A DNA stretch of 64,000 nucleotides from Moorella sp. E308F (lineage in GTDB: Bacteria > Bacillota > DSM-521 > Neomoorellales > Neomoorellaceae): positions 124,432 through 188,431 of the forward strand of contig NZ_BJKN01000003.1 of NCBI RefSeq assembly GCF_006538365.1. Direction: 5' to 3'. Position numbers and translations under genes: made by a program. Position 1 is the first letter of the stretch; every line of letters starts with the position of its first letter. Below the pieces are notes generated by a model that saw only the letters and a program-made list of their open reading frames with translations, did no database searches and was not told the DNA's origin. Shown here piece after piece: positions 36,672 to 46,402 of this stretch.

Positions 36672-37808
36672 TTGACGGAGAGGGAGTGCCGCGAGGCTCT
36701 ACAACAGGCCCGCAGGCTGGTAGTTAAAGTAGGCACCAGCACCCTGACCCATAAAACAGGCAAATTAAACCTCGAACGCATGGAGCGCCTGGTCCGGGAA
36801 CTGGTAGACCAGGTCAATGCCGGCCGCCAGGTTGTGCTGGTTACTTCCGGGGCCGTGGGGGCCGGCATGGGTCGCCTGGGATTGAAGGAAAAACCCCGGA
36901 CACTGCCGGAAAAACAGGCCGCTGCCGCCGTGGGCCAGGGCTTGCTCATGCATATGTATGAAAAATTGTTCAGCGATTACGGGCTGCTTGTAGCCCAGAT
37001 CCTTTTAACCCGGGACGATCTGGCCGACCGCCGCCGTTACCTCAATTCCCGCCACACCCTGGCCACCCTGTTACACCTGGGCGTGGTACCCATAGTCAAT
37101 GAAAATGATACCGTGGCCGTGGACGAAATCCGGGTTGGTGATAATGATACCCTGGCGGCCCTGGTGGCCGGCCTGGTTGACGCCGATATTTTAATCCTGT
37201 TGACGGATATCGGCGGCCTTTTTTCCTCTAACCCCTTGACTGATAGGGATGCCACTTTACTCCGGTGTGTTACAGAAATTACGCCGGAGATTGAAGCCCT
37301 GGCCGGGGGGGCCGGTTCTACCTGGTCCACCGGCGGCATGGCCACCAAGCTCCAGGCCGCGCGGCTGGCCACCAGCTTCGGCATCCCGGTAGTGATCACC
37401 AGCGGCCTGGAGGGTGGAAGAATCAGCGCCGTCCTGCGGGGGGAAGAAGTGGGTACCATCTTTATCCCCCGGGAACACCGCACCCATACCCGTAAGCGCT
37501 GGCTGGCCTACGGCCCGGGGATCCAGGGCCAGGTCCAGGTGGATGCCGGGGCCGTCAGGGCCATATGCGGGGGGGGAAAAAGCCTTTTACCGGGGGGTGT
37601 GGTGGCCGTTTACGGCGACTTTGACCAGGGAGCCATTATCAGCATAATCGATCCGGACGGCAAGGAAATTGCCCGCGGTATGTCCAACTATGCGGCCGAG
37701 GCCATTCGCCGCATCCAGGGCAGGAAAACGAAGGAGATTGTCGAAATCTTAGGCTATAAAGATTACGATGAGATCGTACACCGGGATAACATGATAGTCC
37801 TGGTTTGA
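36672..37808 (+). CDS. proB: Glutamate 5-kinase
   Basis: First step of proline synthesis. I prefer TTG 36672 with AGGAG eight bases upstream (378 residues); GTG 36663 overlaps that ribosome site. Amino-acid-kinase domain (VVKVGTSTLTH, VTSGAVGAGMGRLGL, NENDTVAVDEIRVGDNDTLAALVA, GTGGMATKLQAA-like STGGMATKLQAARLA) and a C-terminal PUA domain (VQVDAGAVRAICGGGKSLLPGGV). proA follows by 32 bp. Confidence 0.95.
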   Translation: MTERECREALQQARRLVVKVGTSTLTHKTGKLNLERMERLVRELVDQVNAGRQVVLVTSGAVGAGMGRLGLKEKPRTLPEKQAAAAVGQGLLMHMYEKLFSDYGLLVAQILLTRDDLADRRRYLNSRHTLATLLHLGVVPIVNENDTVAVDEIRVGDNDTLAALVAGLVDADILILLTDIGGLFSSNPLTDRDATLLRCVTEITPEIEALAGGAGSTWSTGGMATKLQAARLATSFGIPVVITSGLEGGRISAVLRGEEVGTIFIPREHRTHTRKRWLAYGPGIQGQVQVDAGAVRAICGGGKSLLPGGVVAVYGDFDQGAIISIIDPDGKEIARGMSNYAAEAIRRIQGRKTKEIVEILGYKDYDEIVHRDNMIVLV

Positions 37809-37840
37809 ACTTACATCTCATATACAAAGGAGTGGCTGCC

Positions 37841-39097
37841 ATGAATGTAGCCGCAGAAGTGCAGGCCAAGGGTAAGCTGGCCAGGGAAGCGGCGCGCATA
37901 CTGGCTAACCTGAACACCAGTATAAAAAATGAAGCCCTGCTGGCCATGGCCCGGGCCCTGGAGGATGAACAGGATTTTATCCTGGAGGCCAATGCCCGGG
38001 ATATGGCTGCCGGCAGAGAAAAGGGGCTTTCCCGGGCCCTGCTGGACCGCCTCCTTTTAAACGAGAAGCGCATCAAAGATATGGCCGTGAGTTTGCGGGA
38101 ACTGGTAGCTTTGCCCGACCCGGTGGGCGAAGTTACTTCCATGTGGACGCGGCCCAACGGCCTGCAGATCGGCCGCGTACGGGTACCCCTGGGGGTGATC
38201 GGCATTATCTATGAAGCCCGGCCCAATGTGACGGTAGATGCGGCGGGACTGTGCTTGAAAACCGGTAATGCCGTTATCCTGCGCGGCGGCTCCGAGGCTT
38301 TTAATTCCAACCGGGCCCTGACCCGGGTCATCAGCCGGGCGGCAACGGCCGCCGGCATACCGGAGGGGGCCATCCAGTTAATTGAGACTACCGACCGCGA
38401 AGCTGTCAATCTGCTGCTCCGGGCCAATGAATACCTGGATGTCCTGATACCGCGGGGAGGCGCCGGCCTCATCCGGACGGTGGTGGAGAACGCTACGGTG
38501 CCGGTGATTGAGACGGGTGTAGGCAACTGCCATGTCTACGTCGATGCCGCAGCCGACCTGGAGATGGCCAGAAACATCGTTATCAATGCCAAGACCCAGC
38601 GCCCCGGCGTCTGCAACGCCATGGAGACCCTGCTGGTCCACGAAAAGGTGGCGGCAGAGTTCCTGCCTTCCCTGGCGGAGGCCCTGAAGGAAAAGGGGGT
38701 TGTTTTGCGGGGGTGCGAACGCACCCGGGAACTTGTCCCCTGGGCGGAAGCGGCTACCGAAGAAGACTGGGCTACCGAATACCTGGACCTGATCCTGGCC
38801 GTCCGGGTGGTCGACAGCTTGGAAGCTGCTCTGGAGCATATCCATACCTACGGCACCAAACATTCGGAAGCCATTGTCACCAGCAATTACCAGACAGCAC
38901 GGGAATTCCTGGCCCGGGTTGATGCTGCCGCCGTTTACGTCAATGCTTCCACCCGCTTTACCGATGGTTATGAATTCGGTTTCGGGGCGGAAATCGGCAT
39001 CAGCACCCAGAAGCTCCATGCCCGGGGTCCCATGGGTCCGGAGCAGCTAACAACTTTTAAGTATATTATCTTTGGTAGTGGACAGATTCGTCAGTAA
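37841..39097 (+). CDS. proA: Gamma-glutamyl phosphate reductase
   Basis: NADPH-dependent second step of proline synthesis. ATG 37841 behind AAAGGAG; 418 residues. Aldehyde dehydrogenase fold: PLGVIGIIYEARPNVTVDAA, LIPRGGAGLIRTVVENATVPVIETGVGNCHVYVD, catalytic Cys in QRPGVCNAMETLLVH, and GFGAEIGISTQKLHARGPMG. Operon with proB. Confidence 0.96.
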   Translation: MNVAAEVQAKGKLAREAARILANLNTSIKNEALLAMARALEDEQDFILEANARDMAAGREKGLSRALLDRLLLNEKRIKDMAVSLRELVALPDPVGEVTSMWTRPNGLQIGRVRVPLGVIGIIYEARPNVTVDAAGLCLKTGNAVILRGGSEAFNSNRALTRVISRAATAAGIPEGAIQLIETTDREAVNLLLRANEYLDVLIPRGGAGLIRTVVENATVPVIETGVGNCHVYVDAAADLEMARNIVINAKTQRPGVCNAMETLLVHEKVAAEFLPSLAEALKEKGVVLRGCERTRELVPWAEAATEEDWATEYLDLILAVRVVDSLEAALEHIHTYGTKHSEAIVTSNYQTAREFLARVDAAAVYVNASTRFTDGYEFGFGAEIGISTQKLHARGPMGPEQLTTFKYIIFGSGQIRQ

Positions 39098-39134
39098 TTG
39101 TTAAAATAACAACATAGGGAACCGGGAGGGAGCT

Positions 39135-39788
39135 ATGAAGACATTTAACAACAACCGGCGGGTAGGTATTATGGGGGGGACCTTTGACCCCATTCATTTC
39201 GGTCACCTGGTAACGGCCGAAGCCGCCCGCTGGGAATTTGCCCTGGAAAAAGTGGTGTTTGTCCCTTCCGGGCGACCTCCCCATAAAAAGGACTACCCGG
39301 TCACCGATTCGGAGCACCGCTACCAGATGACGGTCCTGGCTACGGCCAGCAACCCATACTTTGAAGTATCCCGGAGCGAGATTGACCGGGAGGGCTATTC
39401 TTATACCATCGATACAGTTCTTGAGTTTCGCCGCTTTTACGGCCCTGAGGTCCAGCTTTTCTTTATTACCGGTGCCGATGCCATCCTGGAGATCTTGACG
39501 TGGAAGGATGTCGACAGGCTCCTCCAAGAGTGCCATTTTATTGCCGCCACGCGTCCCGGTTTTCAGTTGAGCCGGCCAGGGGAGTCCAGACCCATGTTAC
39601 CGGTTGAGGGTAGGCACCGTATTCATCTCATTGAAGTCCCGGCTCTGGCCATTTCTTCTACTGATATCCGCTGGCGGGTACAAAATAAAAAACCGATTAA
39701 ATACCTGCTCCCGGAGGCGGTAGAAGAATATATCCACTGCCAGGGGTTGTACCGGCCCCGGAACAGTGGCGTATATGAAAAGAGCTAG
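39135..39788 (+). CDS. nadD: Nicotinate-nucleotide adenylyltransferase
   Basis: Forms nicotinate adenine dinucleotide in NAD synthesis. 217 residues, ATG behind GGGAGGGAG. Nucleotidyltransferase motif [11 protein letters not shown] with the conserved H-x-[33 protein letters not shown], and the C-terminal [10 protein letters not shown] motif. It precedes yqeK and rsfS as in most Firmicutes, with one extra RRM gene inserted. Confidence 0.96.
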   Translation: MKTFNNNRRVGIMGGTFDPIHFGHLVTAEAARWEFALEKVVFVPSGRPPHKKDYPVTDSEHRYQMTVLATASNPYFEVSRSEIDREGYSYTIDTVLEFRRFYGPEVQLFFITGADAILEILTWKDVDRLLQECHFIAATRPGFQLSRPGESRPMLPVEGRHRIHLIEVPALAISSTDIRWRVQNKKPIKYLLPEAVEEYIHCQGLYRPRNSGVYEKS

Positions 39789-39830
39789 GACTATATACTA
39801 CTACTAACATCGAAGAAGAGGTGAAGTGCA

Positions 39831-40079
39831 TTGGTGCGTACCCTGTATGTGGGCAACCTTCCCTGGGCCACAACTGAGGAAGAACTGGCCAGGGCGTTTG
39901 CGGCCCACGGCGAAGTGTTGAGCGCGCGGATTATTACCGACCGCCAGACGGGCCGGTCCCGGGGTTTCGGTTTCGTTGAAGTTAACGATGCCGATGCCGA
40001 CCGCATGATCGCTGCCATGAATGGTACCGAACTTGGTAATCGCGTCTTAACCGTCAACGAAGCCCGGGCCCGTTCGTAA
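39831..40079 (+). CDS. Small RRM-type RNA-binding protein
   Basis: Single RNA recognition motif protein, 82 residues (TTG 39831 or GTG 39834; GAGGTGAAG upstream). RNP2 is LYVGNL at residues 5-10 and RNP1 is RGFGFVEV around 42-49; the architecture matches cyanobacterial/bacterial glycine-poor Rbp proteins. It breaks the usual nadD-yqeK-rsfS order and has its own terminator, so it may be expressed on its own or with nadD. Target RNAs unknown. Confidence 0.92.
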   Translation: MVRTLYVGNLPWATTEEELARAFAAHGEVLSARIITDRQTGRSRGFGFVEVNDADADRMIAAMNGTELGNRVLTVNEARARS

Positions 40080-40097
40080 GACCCGGATTGAGTTTAA

Positions 40098-40130
40098 CCT
40101 CCTATTTTTAAAAAAAATAGGGGGTTTTTG
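40098..40130 (+). terminator. Terminator after the RRM gene
   Basis: CCTCCTATTTTT pairs with AAAAATAGGGGG (one G-T), followed by TTTTT. Confidence 0.85.
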
Positions 40131-40156
40131 TTAGCTGCCAGGCGGAGGTTAAAAAA

Positions 40157-40723
40157 GTGAAAAAATACCTGCAGCTTCTAGCAGCTCGGCTGCCCGCAGG
40201 GCGTTACCGCCACAGCCTGGGTGTAGCTGATACCGCAGCCGGACTGGCAGTAAAAAATGGTATTGACCCGGAACAGGCCCGCCTGGCGGGCCTGTTACAT
40301 GATTATGCTCGAGATTTACCGCCGGAACAGCTCCTGGACCTGGCCGGGACTGCGGGGCTCATAACCTGTGATCTGGAAAGGCGACTGCCCGTTTTACTCC
40401 ACGGCCCCGTGGGAGCCCTGCTCCTGGAACGGGAGCTGGGGATAACCGATAAAGCCATTCTCCAGGCGGTGGCCCGACACACGGTAGGGGCACCGGCCAT
40501 GACACCGCTGGATAAAATTATATACCTGGCGGATGTCATTGAACCCGGGCGCCAGTTTGCCGGTGTCAATGCTCTTCGCAAAATAGCAGCAACTGACCTG
40601 GAGGCAGCTTTGTTGAAAGCCTTTGAAGCGAGTATTATTTACATCCTGGATAAAGAACAGCCCCTCCATCCGGCCACGGTGGAGGCGCGCAACTACATTT
40701 TACTGGCCAGGGGAGGTTATTAA
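40157..40723 (+). CDS. yqeK: YqeK-type HD phosphohydrolase
   Basis: HD-domain enzyme; YqeK homologues hydrolyse diadenosine tetraphosphate symmetrically (family knowledge). GTG start; 188 residues. Metal-binding residues visible: His19 in YRHSLGVAD, His48-Asp49 in GLLHDYARDLP, His in LLHGPVGA, and Asp in KIIYLADVIEPGR. Follows nadD and precedes rsfS by 3 bp. Confidence 0.93.
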   Translation: MKKYLQLLAARLPAGRYRHSLGVADTAAGLAVKNGIDPEQARLAGLLHDYARDLPPEQLLDLAGTAGLITCDLERRLPVLLHGPVGALLLERELGITDKAILQAVARHTVGAPAMTPLDKIIYLADVIEPGRQFAGVNALRKIAATDLEAALLKAFEASIIYILDKEQPLHPATVEARNYILLARGGY

Positions 40724-40726
40724 TTA

Positions 40727-41074
40727 ATGGATGCAGCCCGGGTAGCTGAGCTGGCGGCCAGGGCAATAGTTGAAAAAAAGGGACTGGAACCGGTAATCCT
40801 GGACCTTAGAGGTATTACCCTCATTGCCGATTACTTTGTTATCACCAGCGGTACATCGGCAACTCAGGTTCAGGCCATTGCCGGCCGGGTAGAGGAACTC
40901 CTGAGGGAAAACGGGGTAAAGCTCCTGCACCGGGAAGGCTGGGATGCCGCCCGCTGGATCTTACTCGATTTTGGCGCGGTGGTGGTACATATCTTCCAGG
41001 AAGAAGAGCGCCGTTTCTACGACCTGGAACGCCTCTGGCGGGATGCCAGGGTGATTAAAATAGATGCCGTTTAG
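40727..41074 (+). CDS. rsfS: Ribosomal silencing factor RsfS
   Basis: Binds uL14 and blocks subunit joining in poor growth conditions. 115 residues: DYFVITSGTSATQVQAIAGRVEELL, then EGWDAARWILLDFGAVVVHIFQEEERRFYDLERLW, the hallmark C-terminal block. ATG three bases after the yqeK stop. Confidence 0.95.
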   Translation: MDAARVAELAARAIVEKKGLEPVILDLRGITLIADYFVITSGTSATQVQAIAGRVEELLRENGVKLLHREGWDAARWILLDFGAVVVHIFQEEERRFYDLERLWRDARVIKIDAV

Positions 41075-41127
41075 CACAAGATAGCTATGCCGCTTTTGCG
41101 GTACCCAGCAGAAAGGATTAAAATAAA

Positions 41128-41161
41128 GGGCTGGCATTTGTTTGGAGCGAGCAATGCCAGT
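41128..41161 (+). repeat. Short copy E of the interspersed repeat
   Basis: 34 bp, GGGCTGGCATTTG … GAGCGAGCAATGCCAGT, the shortest copy. Followed by GCGCAGTTATTTTAGGG, again resembling the sequence after copies C and D, then the leuS start. Confidence 0.72.
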
Positions 41162-41205
41162 TTGGTGCGCAGTTATTTTAGGGTAAACTTTGGGAGTGAC
41201 TGGTT

Positions 41206-43695
41206 ATGGAAGCAAGGTATAATTTCAAGGAAATTGAACCCAAATGGCAGCGCCGCTGGGAAGCAAGCGACCTTTACCGGGTAACGGAAGATAGCAGCAA
41301 ACCCAAGTATTATTGCCTGGAGATGTTCCCTTACCCATCCGGAAATTTACACATGGGGCATGTACGCAATTATTCCATTGGTGATGTTGTCGCCCGTTTT
41401 AAACGCATGCGGGGCTACAACGTCCTCCATCCCATGGGCTGGGATGCCTTTGGCCTGCCGGCGGAAAACGCGGCCATCCACCGGGGGATTCCGCCGGCGG
41501 AGTGGACCTGGAGCAATATTGCCAACATGCGCCGCCAGCTCCATGCCATGGGTATCAGCTACGACTGGGACCGGGAGGTAGCTACCTGCCATCCCAGCTA
41601 CTACCGCTGGACCCAGTGGCTCTTCCTGCAGATGTACAAGCACGGCCTGGCCTACCGTAAAAAAGCCGCCGTCAACTGGTGCCCTTCCTGCGCCACGGTC
41701 CTGGCCAATGAGCAGGTAGTTGACGGCGCCTGCGAGCGCTGTCATACCCCTGTCATGCGCAAAGACCTGGAACAATGGTTTTTCCGCATCACTGCTTATG
41801 CCGAGCGGCTCTTGAACGATCTGCAAAAGCTGCCCGGCTGGCCGGAAAAAGTTAAAATCATGCAGGAAAACTGGATCGGCAAGAGTACCGGTGCCGAGGT
41901 TATTTTCCGGGTGGAAGGCAGTGGCGAGGAAATACCGGTATTTACTACCCGCCCGGATACCCTTTACGGCGTTACTTATATGGTCCTGGCTCCCGAACAT
42001 CCCCTGGTGACGAAACTGGCAGCGGGGAAACCCCAGGAAAAGGAAGTAGACCAATTTGTCCAGGCGGCTCGCTATTTGAGTGATCTGGACCGGACGGCTA
42101 CCGAGAAGGAAAAGGAAGGCGTCTTTACCGGTGCTTATGCCATAAACCCGGTCAATAACGAGCGGGTGCCCATCTGGATTGCCAACTACGTCCTCATGGA
42201 ATACGGTACCGGGGCGGTCATGGGGGTGCCGGCCCATGACCAGCGGGACTTCGAATTTGCCCGCAAGTACAACCTGCCGGTCAAGGTTGTTATCCAGCCC
42301 CAGGGGCAGGAAATTGACGGCGCTACCATGACAGCCGCCTACGTTGAGGACGGCATCATGGTCAATTCCGGTCCCTTCAGCGGATTGCCTAACCGGGAGG
42401 GCATTCATAAGGTTACTGAATACCTGGAGAGTACAGGTAAAGGCAGGGCGCGGGTGAACTACCGCCTGCGGGACTGGCTGATTTCCCGCCAGCGTTACTG
42501 GGGCGCGCCCATACCCATGATTTACTGCGATAGCTGCGGCCTGGTACCCGTACCCGAAGAAGATCTGCCGGTCATCCTGCCCGAGGGAGTGGAGTTTAAA
42601 CCGACAGGGGAATCGCCGTTAAAGAACTGCCCCGAGTTTGTCAACACCACCTGTCCCCGGTGCGGCGGCCCGGCGCGGCGGGAGACGGACACCATGGATA
42701 CCTTTGTCTGCTCCTCCTGGTATTTCCTGCGCTACACCAGCCCCCGCAGCCAGGAGCGGGCTTTTGAACGGGATAAGGTTGATTACTGGATGAACGTGGA
42801 TCAGTATATCGGCGGGGTGGAGCATGCCATCCTCCATCTCATGTATGCCCGCTTTTTTACCAAGGCCCTGTACGACTTTGGCCTGATAGGGGTTGAGGAG
42901 CCCTTCCAGAACCTCCTGACCCAGGGGATGGTCTTAAAGGACGGCAGCAAGATGTCCAAATCCAAAGGGAATGTTGTCAGCCCGGAAGAAATAATAGAGC
43001 GCTATGGCGCCGATACCGCCCGCCTCTTTATCCTCTTTGCCGCCCCTCCGGAGCGGGACCTGGAGTGGAGCGACCAGGGGGTGGAAGGTTGCTACCGCTT
43101 TTTAAACCGGGTCTGGCGTCTGGTTGCTGCTTACGCCGATGCCGTCCGCCGGGCTGGCGGCACCCCCGCGGTGAAAACTCCTGCCGACCGCGAGCTCTGG
43201 CGGCTCCTCCACGCCACCATCAAGAAGGTTACCGAGGATATCGAGCAGCGCTTTAACTTTAACACGGCCATCAGCGCCATTATGGAACTGGTCAACGGTT
43301 GCTACCGTTACCAGGACACCGTTGCTGAAAATGAACAAAACCTGCCGCTGATGGGTGAGGTTTTGCGGAAGTTAATAACCTTGCTGGCCCCCTTTGCTCC
43401 CCACATTGCCGAGGAGCTATGGCAGGGCCTGGGAGGGCGGGAGAGCGTCCACCTGGAATCCTGGCCTGCCTTTGACCCTGATGCCCTGGTGGAGGAAGAG
43501 GTAACCCTGGTGGTGCAGATCAACGGTAAAGTTAGGGACCGGGTGCAGGTTCCTGCAGGGCTGCCTGAAGAAGAAGTTAAGAAGCTTGTTTTAAAAAGGG
43601 AAAAAGTGGCCAGCCTGCTTGCCGGCCAGCAAGTGGTTAAAGTTATTGTGGTGCCGGATAAGCTGGTCAATGTCGTAGCCCGCCGGGCGAGTTGA
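41206..43695 (+). CDS. leuS: Leucyl-tRNA synthetase
   Basis: Class Ia synthetase, 829 residues. HIGH motif HMGH in [14 protein letters not shown], zinc-type CPSC…CERC segment, CP1 editing domain ([32 protein letters not shown]-like [15 protein letters not shown]), KMSKS in [13 protein letters not shown], and the C-terminal anticodon domain ending near [16 protein letters not shown] 41206; no T-box leader is visible in the 131-bp gap upstream. Confidence 0.97.
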   Translation: MEARYNFKEIEPKWQRRWEASDLYRVTEDSSKPKYYCLEMFPYPSGNLHMGHVRNYSIGDVVARFKRMRGYNVLHPMGWDAFGLPAENAAIHRGIPPAEWTWSNIANMRRQLHAMGISYDWDREVATCHPSYYRWTQWLFLQMYKHGLAYRKKAAVNWCPSCATVLANEQVVDGACERCHTPVMRKDLEQWFFRITAYAERLLNDLQKLPGWPEKVKIMQENWIGKSTGAEVIFRVEGSGEEIPVFTTRPDTLYGVTYMVLAPEHPLVTKLAAGKPQEKEVDQFVQAARYLSDLDRTATEKEKEGVFTGAYAINPVNNERVPIWIANYVLMEYGTGAVMGVPAHDQRDFEFARKYNLPVKVVIQPQGQEIDGATMTAAYVEDGIMVNSGPFSGLPNREGIHKVTEYLESTGKGRARVNYRLRDWLISRQRYWGAPIPMIYCDSCGLVPVPEEDLPVILPEGVEFKPTGESPLKNCPEFVNTTCPRCGGPARRETDTMDTFVCSSWYFLRYTSPRSQERAFERDKVDYWMNVDQYIGGVEHAILHLMYARFFTKALYDFGLIGVEEPFQNLLTQGMVLKDGSKMSKSKGNVVSPEEIIERYGADTARLFILFAAPPERDLEWSDQGVEGCYRFLNRVWRLVAAYADAVRRAGGTPAVKTPADRELWRLLHATIKKVTEDIEQRFNFNTAISAIMELVNGCYRYQDTVAENEQNLPLMGEVLRKLITLLAPFAPHIAEELWQGLGGRESVHLESWPAFDPDALVEEEVTLVVQINGKVRDRVQVPAGLPEEEVKKLVLKREKVASLLAGQQVVKVIVVPDKLVNVVARRAS

Positions 43696-43725
43696 AAGCG
43701 ATCCGGCCATCAAGGTTGGTAGGCT

Positions 43726-43764
43726 CCGGGAGGGCAGTCACAGGTCTACCTGCGACCCTCCCGG
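43726..43764 (+). other. Strong hairpin between leuS and the antiporter gene
   Basis: CCGGGAGGG (43726-43734) pairs with CCCTCCCGG (43756-43764), with an inner CAGGT/ACCTG stem. No T-run follows, so it is not a normal intrinsic terminator. The rest of 43696-43927 contains a possible -10 (TTAAAAT near 43881) and no convincing gene. Confidence 0.5.
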
Positions 43765-43927
43765 CTTCCAGCACAGGGCGTGATTATAAAAGGCGGTATC
43801 CCACCCCATGGGTAAAAGAAGGTATCAACGGTTCCTGCCCTGTTTTCGTCAAAAAGGCTGGAAAAATGGCTCTAGTTAGGTTAAAATGTTGCGCGTAGCG
43901 AGGGAAACTGGAGAAAGGATGGATGGG

Positions 43928-45376
43928 ATGTCTCTTAAACGAATTCTACAGTTAGTGCTGCTGGTGTTCGGTTCTTTTCTCGCCTTGAGCGATGTGGCCT
44001 GGGCATCTGGAGGAAATGAATTGGGCCATCTTTTACCCTGGTGGAGCGTACTGCCATTTGTAGGTATGTTGCTGTCCATTGCTATCTTCCCCCTGGTTAA
44101 CGTCCACTGGTGGGAGCACAACATGGGCAAGGTAAGCGCGTTCTGGGCCCTGGTTTTCTTTATTCCCTTTTTAATCGCCTTCGGCAGCGGGACTGCTTTT
44201 TTCCAGGCCCTGGAAGTATACCTGCTTGATTACCTGCCCTTTATCATTCTCCTCTTTGGCCTATTTGTAGTCTCGGGAGGAATTATCCTTCGCGGGACCT
44301 TGCAGGGAACTCCGGCCGTTAACGTATTGCTCCTCCTGGTAGGCACCGCCCTGGCCAGCTGGGTGGGAACGACGGGAGCCAGCATGCTCCTGATCCGGCC
44401 GGTGATCCGGGCCAACGAGTGGCGGCGTTATAAGGCCCATATAATTATCTTCTTTATCTTCCTTGTATCCAATATCGGCGGCTCCCTGACACCCGTGGGT
44501 GACCCGCCCCTGTTCCTCGGGTATTTAAGGGGCGTTCCCTTCTTCTGGACAATGCGATTAATTGTTCCTATGGGATTTAATGTAATTATCCTCCTGGCCT
44601 TATATTATATCCTGGATAGTTACTTTTACCGTAAAGAAAGCGTCCCGGAACTGAAGAACGAGCGGGAACCCTTGCGTGTAGAGGGGTTACACAATCTTAT
44701 TTATCTCGGCATCGTTCTTGCTGCGGTTATTACCAGCGGCATCCTGGCCAAGAACCCTGCCTTTGCCGATCTGAAAACAGGTACCCTTTACGGCATCACC
44801 CTGTTTAGACACGGGGAAGAAGCAGTGGTACTGCCTTACACCAATATAATCCGCGACCTGGCCATTCTCCTGGCAGCCTTCTTGTCTCTAAAAACTACTC
44901 CCCAGCTTATTCGCAAAGATAATCGCTTCACCTGGGGCCCCATCAAGGAAGTGGCCACCCTTTTTGCCGGTATCTTCATGACCATGATCCCGGCCCTGGC
45001 CATCCTCCACGCCCGTGGTGCGGAATTGGGCTTAACCCACCCGGCGCAGTTTTTCTGGGCCACGGGGTCCCTTTCCAGCTTCCTGGATAACGCTCCCACG
45101 TACCTGGTGTTTTTGACCACTGCCGCTAGCCTGGGAGCCGCCAGCGGCGTGCCGACCACTGTAGGGATAGTAGCTCCCAAGATGTTGCTGGCCGTATCCT
45201 GTGGGGCGGTGTTTATGGGGGCCAATACTTATATCGGTAATGCTCCCAACTTTATGGTGCGCTCCATAGCGGAAGAGAATGCCATCCGCATGCCGAGCTT
45301 CTTCGGCTATATGGCCTGGTCGATGGGTATTTTAATTCCCCTGTTTATCCTGGACACCCTCCTCTTTTTCCGTTAA
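43928..45376 (+). CDS. NhaD/ArsB-type ion transporter (probable Na+/H+ antiporter)
   Basis: Ion-transporter superfamily membrane protein. Start chosen at ATG 43928 with AAGGA eight bases upstream (ATG 43919 and 43886 are in phase); 482 residues with ~11-12 membrane segments. NhaD-like features: WWSVLPFVGMLLSIAIFPL near the N-terminus, LLVGTALASWVGTTGASMLLIRP, FLVSNIGGSLTPVGDPPLFLGYLRG, and FLDNAPTYLVF near the C-terminus, the inverted-repeat loop motifs of the family. Substrate (Na+ versus other anions) cannot be told from sequence alone. Confidence 0.85.
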   Translation: MSLKRILQLVLLVFGSFLALSDVAWASGGNELGHLLPWWSVLPFVGMLLSIAIFPLVNVHWWEHNMGKVSAFWALVFFIPFLIAFGSGTAFFQALEVYLLDYLPFIILLFGLFVVSGGIILRGTLQGTPAVNVLLLLVGTALASWVGTTGASMLLIRPVIRANEWRRYKAHIIIFFIFLVSNIGGSLTPVGDPPLFLGYLRGVPFFWTMRLIVPMGFNVIILLALYYILDSYFYRKESVPELKNEREPLRVEGLHNLIYLGIVLAAVITSGILAKNPAFADLKTGTLYGITLFRHGEEAVVLPYTNIIRDLAILLAAFLSLKTTPQLIRKDNRFTWGPIKEVATLFAGIFMTMIPALAILHARGAELGLTHPAQFFWATGSLSSFLDNAPTYLVFLTTAASLGAASGVPTTVGIVAPKMLLAVSCGAVFMGANTYIGNAPNFMVRSIAEENAIRMPSFFGYMAWSMGILIPLFILDTLLFFR

Positions 45377-45411
45377 CCCTTAACAGGATTGCCATGCAGG
45401 TAATAGCTTTT

Positions 45412-45449
45412 ATGGATAAAGCCGGTGCTCCAGCACCGGCTTTATCCAT
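45412..45449 (+). terminator. Terminator after the antiporter gene
   Basis: An 18-bp perfect inverted repeat (ATGGATAAAGCCGGTGCT and its complement) with almost no loop. Downstream, up to comEA, are a CCCC-TGCGA-GGGG hairpin near 45510 and a weak AAAAAGACGA/TCGTATTTTT hairpin near 45562-45590. Confidence 0.8.
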
Positions 45450-45622
45450 TTACTTCCCCTGACGGTACCACGTTAGCAGATGGTGGTTACTGGCAGCTTC
45501 GTACCCCTGCGAGGGGACTTTTTGATATCTATTAGTGGTAGAATATGGCGCCAATGGCAGGAAAAAGACGATTCTAGTCGTATTTTTAATTGAGTAAGAA
45601 CTTTTTACCGGGGTGATAGGAA

Positions 45623-46294
45623 GTGTGGGAATGGGACGGCCGCGTGCGCTGGCTGGCCGCAGCCCTGGTGGCGGCCTTCCTCTTCGGCGCCGGTCTCCAG
45701 TACGGCCGCTGGCAGGAACGGCAAGCGGCAAAAGAGCTGCCCCGGGTTGTGCCGGGAGATAAAGCCGCGGCGGCTCTTACCGGGGACAAACCTGCCGCTG
45801 AGGACCAGGGGGCTAACGATTCCAAACCACCGACCATCCAGGTCCACGTAGCCGGGGCGGTGCAGAGGCCCGGTGTCTACGAGCTCAAGGCCGGAGCCAG
45901 AGTCAACGAAGCAGTCAGCCTGGCAGGGTTATTACCGGAGGCCAATCCTAATGCCCTGAACCTGGCCGCGCCTTTAAATGACGGCCAGCAGGTGATTGTT
46001 CCCCGCCAGGGCGAGGCAGGGCCGGCAGGTGGTAGTAGCAATTTTTCCGGCCCGGTAACTTCTGGGGGAGGCACTGCCGGCGATACTGCTAAGACAGGCG
46101 GTAAGGTAAATATTAACACCGCCACCATGGCGGAGCTGGATAGTTTACCTGGTATAGGCCCTACCCTGGCCCAGCGCATCATCGACTACCGGAACCAGAA
46201 AGGCCCCTTCCGGACTATTGAAGACCTGCAGAATGTCTCCGGTATCGGGCCGGGCAGGTTCAACGACCTCAAGGATTTGATAACTGTTTATTGA
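45623..46294 (+). CDS. comEA: ComEA-like competence DNA-binding protein
   Basis: Membrane-anchored receptor for transforming DNA. GTG start behind GGGGTGATAGG; 223 residues. One N-terminal membrane helix (about 10-27), SLBB domain (IQVHVAGAVQRPGVYELKAGARVNEAV, about 72-115), a Gly/Ser-rich linker, and a C-terminal tandem helix-hairpin-helix domain (VNINTATMAELDSLPGIGPTLAQRIIDYR). No comEB/comEC follows, so here it stands alone. Confidence 0.93.
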   Translation: MWEWDGRVRWLAAALVAAFLFGAGLQYGRWQERQAAKELPRVVPGDKAAAALTGDKPAAEDQGANDSKPPTIQVHVAGAVQRPGVYELKAGARVNEAVSLAGLLPEANPNALNLAAPLNDGQQVIVPRQGEAGPAGGSSNFSGPVTSGGGTAGDTAKTGGKVNINTATMAELDSLPGIGPTLAQRIIDYRNQKGPFRTIEDLQNVSGIGPGRFNDLKDLITVY

Positions 46295-46402
46295 CCACCT
46301 GTGTTGATTCTTGACACACGGGTAACAGGACGGCAATACTTGACACGGGGGGAAGGTGAAGATAAACTTGCTATGTGACTAAATTCTAAGGAGAGTATGA
46401 GA

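Noticed and set aside
37639-38205. Minus-strand open frame across the proB-proA junction
   Set aside because: Ser/Arg-rich shadow of two well-defined plus-strand genes.
41075-41205. T-box leader before leuS
   Set aside because: No T-box core (GGTGGNACCGCG) or terminator; the gap contains only short repeat copy E and a ribosome site.
41347-42408. Minus-strand open frame of 353 codons opposite leuS
   Set aside because: Mirror of the LeuRS coding frame in GC-rich DNA; composition is not protein-like and LeuRS motifs are intact on the plus strand.
43692-43898. Plus-strand open frame of 68 codons between leuS and the antiporter gene
   Set aside because: Begins inside leuS, contains the strong hairpin, has no ribosome site and no recognisable sequence.
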